Shown: in pieces, positions 6,944-8,786 of the stretch | Position numbering within the stretch: position 1 is the first letter of the stretch | Layout: the number at the start of each line of letters is the position of its first letter | DNA from: Peptococcaceae bacterium | GTDB lineage: Bacteria > Bacillota > Desulfitobacteriia > Desulfitobacteriales > Syntrophobotulaceae | Length of the DNA stretch: 8,786 nucleotides | Direction of reading: 5' to 3' | Assembly (NCBI GenBank): GCA_012523535.1 | Contig: JAAYII010000041.1 | Coordinates: forward strand, 1-8,786 | Notes under the pieces: model-generated | What the model was told of the DNA's origin: nothing | What the model saw: the letters and a program-made list of their open reading frames with translations, nothing else | Databases searched by the model: none | Translations under genes and position numbers: made by a program

Positions 6944-7174
6944 CTATCCTCTTACTACCATGATCAAAGCAATAACCCAGGTCAAAAGAGGAAGCGCTTC
7001 GATTAAGCCTACCCCAATGAACATCATGGACTGTAGGGCACCTTTGGCTTCCGGTTGACGTGCAGTGCCATTGATCGCATTGGAAATTACATTACCATTG
7101 GCCAGAGAAGCACCAAGAGCGGCTGCTCCAGCAGCAATCCCCGCACCTAACATAGCAGCAGCAGACATATCCAT
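6944..7174 (-). CDS. atpE: Fo ATP synthase c subunit (proteolipid ring)
   Basis: 76 residues, a two-helix hairpin. Helix 1 about 5-33, polar loop with the invariant ARQPE at 38-42, helix 2 about 46-74 with the ion-carrying Glu59 in GLIEALPLL. No Gln in helix 1 and no Ser/Thr after Glu59, so the Na+-binding set is absent and H+ coupling is predicted; the IEALP context resembles Bacillus PS3. The usual GxGxGxG face of helix 1 is degraded: positions 17-27 read A-x-A-x-G-x-S-x-A-x-G. Only helix 2 has the ExxP proline (Pro62). ATG start with AAGGAGG (7185-7191) 10 nt upstream. Spacers of 113 nt upstream and 100 nt downstream are the longest inside the operon and both are structured, fitting the need for many c copies per enzyme. 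Confidence 0.98.
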   Translation of the reverse strand: MDMSAAAMLGAGIAAGAAALGASLANGNVISNAINGTARQPEAKGALQSMMFIGVGLIEALPLLTWVIALIMVVRG

Positions 7175-7190
7175 ATGATTTATTCCTCCT

Positions 7191-7220
7191 TAAAATATTC
7201 TAAAGTTAAGTAATATTTTA
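7191..7220 (-). promoter_or_regulatory. AT-rich stem-loop touching the atpE ribosome binding site
   Basis: Arms 7212-7220 and 7191-7199 (TAAAATATT / AATATTTTA) form a perfect 9-bp inverted repeat with a 12-nt loop. The 3' arm ends on the first A of the AAGGAGG site of atpE. The stem is all A-T, so its stability as RNA is low; it could equally be a DNA operator or chance in AT-rich spacer. Confidence 0.5.
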
Positions 7221-7240
7221 TATTGCTTTCATGAGCAATA
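7221..7240 (-). promoter_or_regulatory. Second stem-loop in the atpE leader
   Basis: Arms 7234-7240 and 7221-7227 (TATTGCT / AGCAATA) pair over 7 bp around a 6-nt loop. It abuts the AT-rich stem-loop at 7191-7220 and starts just after the internal -10 at 7249-7254, so it would be at the very 5' end of a transcript begun there. Confidence 0.5.
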
Positions 7241-7248
7241 ATAAACTA

Positions 7249-7257
7249 ATTATAACA
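7249..7257 (-). promoter_or_regulatory. Candidate internal promoter for atpE (extended -10)
   Basis: TGTTATAAT is a perfect TGn-TATAAT extended -10, placed 75 nt before the atpE start codon in the atpB-atpE spacer. No convincing -35 is present at 16-18 bp (best about 2 of 6), which extended -10 promoters can tolerate. It would add atpE transcripts beyond those from the operon promoter. Confidence 0.45.
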
Positions 7258-7287
7258 GAAATCAAGCTCTTCAGCAGCCTAAAAAAA

Positions 7288-8031
7288 TCAATCATTGCCG
7301 GCTATAGCCTGGGAAATGTAGGCAGTAGTAAGTACCGTAAAGACAAAAGATTGGATTGCTCCAATAAAAATACTGAATCCGAGCCACAAAGGCATCGGTA
7401 TTACCGTGCCAGCAACCATTAAGCCCGGTATCATCAGCATAACGGCAATAAGTACTTCCCCCGCGTAAATATTGCCAAAAAGACGGAAAGCAAGAGTCAT
7501 CGGCTTGGCGATAAAGTCAATGATATGGATCGGCAAAAATACCGGTATAGGTTCGAGAAAATGATGGAAATAATGAACCCCTCTGAACTTGATTCCCCAT
7601 ACCACAACTAAAATAGCTGTCAAAGTGGCCAAAGCCAAAGTTGTATTTATATCTGCGGTCGGTGACATCATGATAACATCACCCAATATTTTATTGAGTT
7701 GTGCGAATTCTATCCATGAAAAAAGAGGGGCAAATATATTAGGTATTAATCCGAGTATATTGGAAAAGAAGATAAACACTATCAAGGTTAGTAAATAAGC
7801 GTGCAGCGCCGCCCCCTTTTTATAATCCATTGATTCAGATATTAATGATTTTACAAAGTCAACAATCCATTCCAGAACATTTTGCAGCCGCCCTGGAGTA
7901 TCACTTGTTAACTTTCTGGTCGCAATAATACTTATTATTATCAAAAATGCCATAACAATCCAAGTCATAATTAAAGTTTTGGCATGTAAAGTAATATTGC
8001 CCACTTGCCAAATTATTGTCTCATGCATCAT
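7288..8031 (-). CDS. atpB: Fo ATP synthase a subunit
   Basis: 247 residues from the preferred start, typical for Firmicutes. Forms the two ion half-channels beside the c ring. Seen: several membrane helices; the SPTADINTTLALA segment at 123-135; KPMTLAFRLFGNIYAGE with the essential Arg183 (E. coli R210 equivalent) and Glu192 (E219 equivalent); GAIQSFVFTVLTTAYIS near the end with Gln227 (Q252 equivalent). The residue before Glu192 is Gly, not the Lys of alkaliphilic Bacillus. Start choice: a GTG at 8040 overlaps the atpI stop but lies inside the AAGGGGGTGA ribosome site; the ATG at 8031 is 5 nt after that site and is preferred, with a second ATG next to it. The site overlaps the atpI stop codon, which suggests coupling. 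Confidence 0.97.
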   Translation of the reverse strand: MMHETIIWQVGNITLHAKTLIMTWIVMAFLIIISIIATRKLTSDTPGRLQNVLEWIVDFVKSLISESMDYKKGAALHAYLLTLIVFIFFSNILGLIPNIFAPLFSWIEFAQLNKILGDVIMMSPTADINTTLALATLTAILVVVWGIKFRGVHYFHHFLEPIPVFLPIHIIDFIAKPMTLAFRLFGNIYAGEVLIAVMLMIPGLMVAGTVIPMPLWLGFSIFIGAIQSFVFTVLTTAYISQAIAGND

Positions 8032-8036
8032 TTTGC

Positions 8037-8046
8037 TCACCCCCTT
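8037..8046 (-). promoter_or_regulatory. Ribosome binding site deciding the atpB start
   Basis: AAGGGGGTGA, nearly a full match to the 16S anti-Shine-Dalgarno complement. It contains the alternative GTG (8038-8040) and the atpI stop TGA (8037-8039), and lies 5 nt before the ATG at 8029-8031. Confidence 0.75.
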
Positions 8047-8399
8047 TCATGTTTTAAATATTGGCAGATTATCACGATAAGAGGTATAAATACCCCGACA
8101 ATAATTCCAAACACCAGACAGTATAATCTCTCTGACCAAAATCTGGCTACCATAACTACGACCAAGGTGATCATGCCCAGTCTGGAATAGAAACTAATGT
8201 AATATCTTCTTAAAGCCAGATTAATATCCTTGCCCGCAACTTGCTTGATGTCCCGAAATAACCACTGAATATTAATAATACCGACTAGATACCCAACAAG
8301 TAGGCCCAGCCAGATATGATTGCCGATCAAGGCTGCTCCCAAAAGTATTGCTGAGCTTGGAAAACCTAGGATCATTATAAATGTTCTACTGCTCATCAT
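8037..8399 (-). CDS. atpI: ATP synthase protein I (AtpI)
   Basis: 120 residues with four predicted membrane helices (about 8-25, 29-46, 73-89 and 93-113), matching the ATP synthase I family. Known roles in relatives are assistance with c-ring assembly and, together with AtpZ in alkaliphilic Bacillus, Mg2+/Ca2+ uptake; neither can be proved here. It is not part of the working enzyme. Start choice: adjacent ATGs at 8399 and 8396 follow GGGAAG; a TTG at 8411 would extend it by four residues but has no ribosome site. From 8399 the gene overlaps the 3' end of atpZ by 14 nt. Few acidic residues and a basic loop between helices 2 and 3 (RDIKQVAGKD, then RR) are as usual for the family. Confidence 0.88.
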   Translation of the reverse strand: MMSSRTFIMILGFPSSAILLGAALIGNHIWLGLLVGYLVGIINIQWLFRDIKQVAGKDINLALRRYYISFYSRLGMITLVVVMVARFWSERLYCLVFGIIVGVFIPLIVIICQYLKHERG

Positions 8400-8619
8400 C
8401 AGACTTCCCAAGTTTAATTAGTGAAAAAATTACGTAGCTAAAGCCGAGGAAAAGGCCTACCAGGGTACACCCAATTGTCAGCCAGGGGTCTGTCCCAAAG
8501 CGGGAGTCCAAATATCGTCCTAAAAAAAAACCACCTGCCACTAAACCGGCAAGAGCAGTAGCGATTGTTGAAGCCCAGGACATATATTTGACCCAATTGC
8601 CAATTTTTTTTTCAGCCAT
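8386..8619 (-). CDS. atpZ: AtpZ/AtpI-family small membrane protein leading the atp operon
   Basis: 77 residues with two membrane helices (about 14-34 and 44-67). The conserved core GFFLGRYLDSRFGTDPW followed by LTIGCTLVGLFLGF is characteristic of the small ATPase gene 1/AtpZ family found upstream of atpI or atpB in many Firmicutes. It is thought to help AtpI in divalent cation handling or in synthase assembly; it is not a core subunit. ATG start at 8617-8619 with GAGG (8628-8631) 8 nt upstream. The ribosome site is the 3' end of a stem-loop in the leader. First gene of the operon in this window; its 3' end overlaps atpI. Confidence 0.88.
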   Translation of the reverse strand: MAEKKIGNWVKYMSWASTIATALAGLVAGGFFLGRYLDSRFGTDPWLTIGCTLVGLFLGFSYVIFSLIKLGKSDDEQ

Positions 8620-8621
8620 CG

Positions 8622-8658
8622 GGTATACCTCAATTCTATAAAATATTGCATAGAATTG
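8622..8658 (-). promoter_or_regulatory. Leader stem-loop and palindrome around the atpZ ribosome binding site
   Basis: Arms 8650-8658 and 8631-8639 (CAATTCTAT / ATAGAATTG) form a perfect 9-bp stem with a 10-nt loop; the last stem base is the first G of the GAGG ribosome site. Overlapping the site is an 8-bp perfect palindrome, GGTATACC, at 8622-8629. The layout could affect access of ribosomes to the first gene of the operon, or the palindrome could be a DNA-binding site. No known riboswitch class is recognised. Confidence 0.5.
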
Positions 8659-8729
8659 TGCATAAACCAGCCGAGCGACGAAATAAAACTAATTCAACTT
8701 ATTTATAATTTTTTAACATATTAATTTTA

Positions 8730-8757
8730 AACAATTATATCATAACAATTATATCAT
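8730..8757 (-). repeat. Perfect 14-bp tandem duplication carrying two -10 elements
   Basis: ATGATATAATTGTT occurs twice head-to-tail (8744-8757 and 8730-8743), without a mismatch. Each copy holds TGATATAAT, so the duplication gives two identical extended -10 elements 14 bp apart. Confidence 0.9.
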
Positions 8758-8776
8758 ATTTGTGACTTATTGTTAT
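8730..8776 (-). promoter_or_regulatory. Probable main promoter(s) of the atp operon
   Basis: The upstream -10 TATAAT (8748-8753) has the TGn extension and a -35-like ATAACA (8771-8776, 4 of 6 matches) at the ideal 17-bp spacing. The downstream copy (8734-8739) also has TGn-TATAAT but no matching -35. Either would give a leader of roughly 105-125 nt before atpZ. The 167 nt from 8620 to the window edge hold no gene; besides this promoter and the leader stem-loop nothing else is recognised there. Confidence 0.7.
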
Positions 8777-8786
8777 TCTTAAATAC

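Noticed and set aside
7278..7306. Possible terminator after atpB (palindrome GGCTATAGCC and a run of seven T)
   Set aside because: The palindrome leaves only a 3-bp stem with a 4-nt loop, lies inside atpB, and is about 9 nt from the T-run; too weak for an intrinsic terminator.
7288..8040. atpB starting at the GTG at 8040
   Set aside because: That GTG is inside the AAGGGGGTGA ribosome site; the ATG at 8031 has proper spacing.
8037..8411. atpI starting at the TTG at 8411
   Set aside because: No ribosome site at a usable distance, and paired ATGs occur four and five codons later.
8701..8707. A further -10-like TATAAA/T close to atpZ
   Set aside because: The nearest -35-like TTGTTT is 21 bp away and there is no TGn extension; better promoter elements lie just upstream.
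1..8786. Defence system, mobile element, CRISPR array or tRNA/rRNA genes
   Set aside because: No transposase, integrase, regular spaced repeats or structural RNA was seen; nearly all of the window is explained by the atp operon, ywmB and murA.

Overview
The window is almost entirely one strand. It holds a complete F1Fo ATP synthase operon read right to left (minus strand), followed by the start of a second, cell-envelope gene pair. Gene order is atpZ-atpI-atpB-atpE-atpF-atpH-atpA-atpG-atpD-atpC, then a terminator, a probable ywmB, and the 5' part of murA running off the left edge. This order (atpZ/atpI leading, ywmB-murA trailing), the strong AAGGAGG-type ribosome sites, GTG/TTG starts and moderately AT-rich DNA point to a Gram-positive of the Firmicutes, most likely a Clostridia/Peptococcaceae-like lineage. 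Protein sequences look bacterial F-type throughout; no species can be named from the sequence alone.

Right edge (8620-8786): a gene-free leader with a tandem duplication of a 14-bp unit, each copy carrying an extended -10 (TGATATAAT), then a stem-loop ending at the atpZ ribosome site. 8619-7288: assembly/ion-handling proteins AtpZ and AtpI, then the Fo a subunit. 7287-6844: the c-subunit gene atpE, flanked by unusually structured spacers (113 nt upstream, 100 nt downstream) with an internal extended -10, two adjacent stem-loops before atpE and a 20-bp interrupted hairpin after it. 6843-1492: b, delta, alpha, gamma, beta, epsilon, tightly packed (7-nt overlap to 39-nt gaps). 1381-1436: a strong intrinsic terminator. 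1330-1357: a weak candidate promoter for ywmB-murA.

Together the eight core subunits make a complete enzyme: a/c/b form the membrane ion-driven motor, delta links the stator to F1, alpha3beta3 makes or hydrolyses ATP, and gamma/epsilon form the rotor shaft. The c subunit lacks the Na+-type ligands, so proton coupling is predicted. Epsilon carries the IDxxRA ATP-binding motif. All catalytic residues checked are intact; nothing is frameshifted or broken.

I did not find a new enzyme system, defence locus, mobile element or CRISPR array. What deserves attention is at the RNA and detail level: the atpE 'cassette' of internal promoter plus flanking hairpins, the duplicated promoter, the altered glycine pattern of the c-ring inner helix, and several start-codon choices that differ from the longest reading frame.
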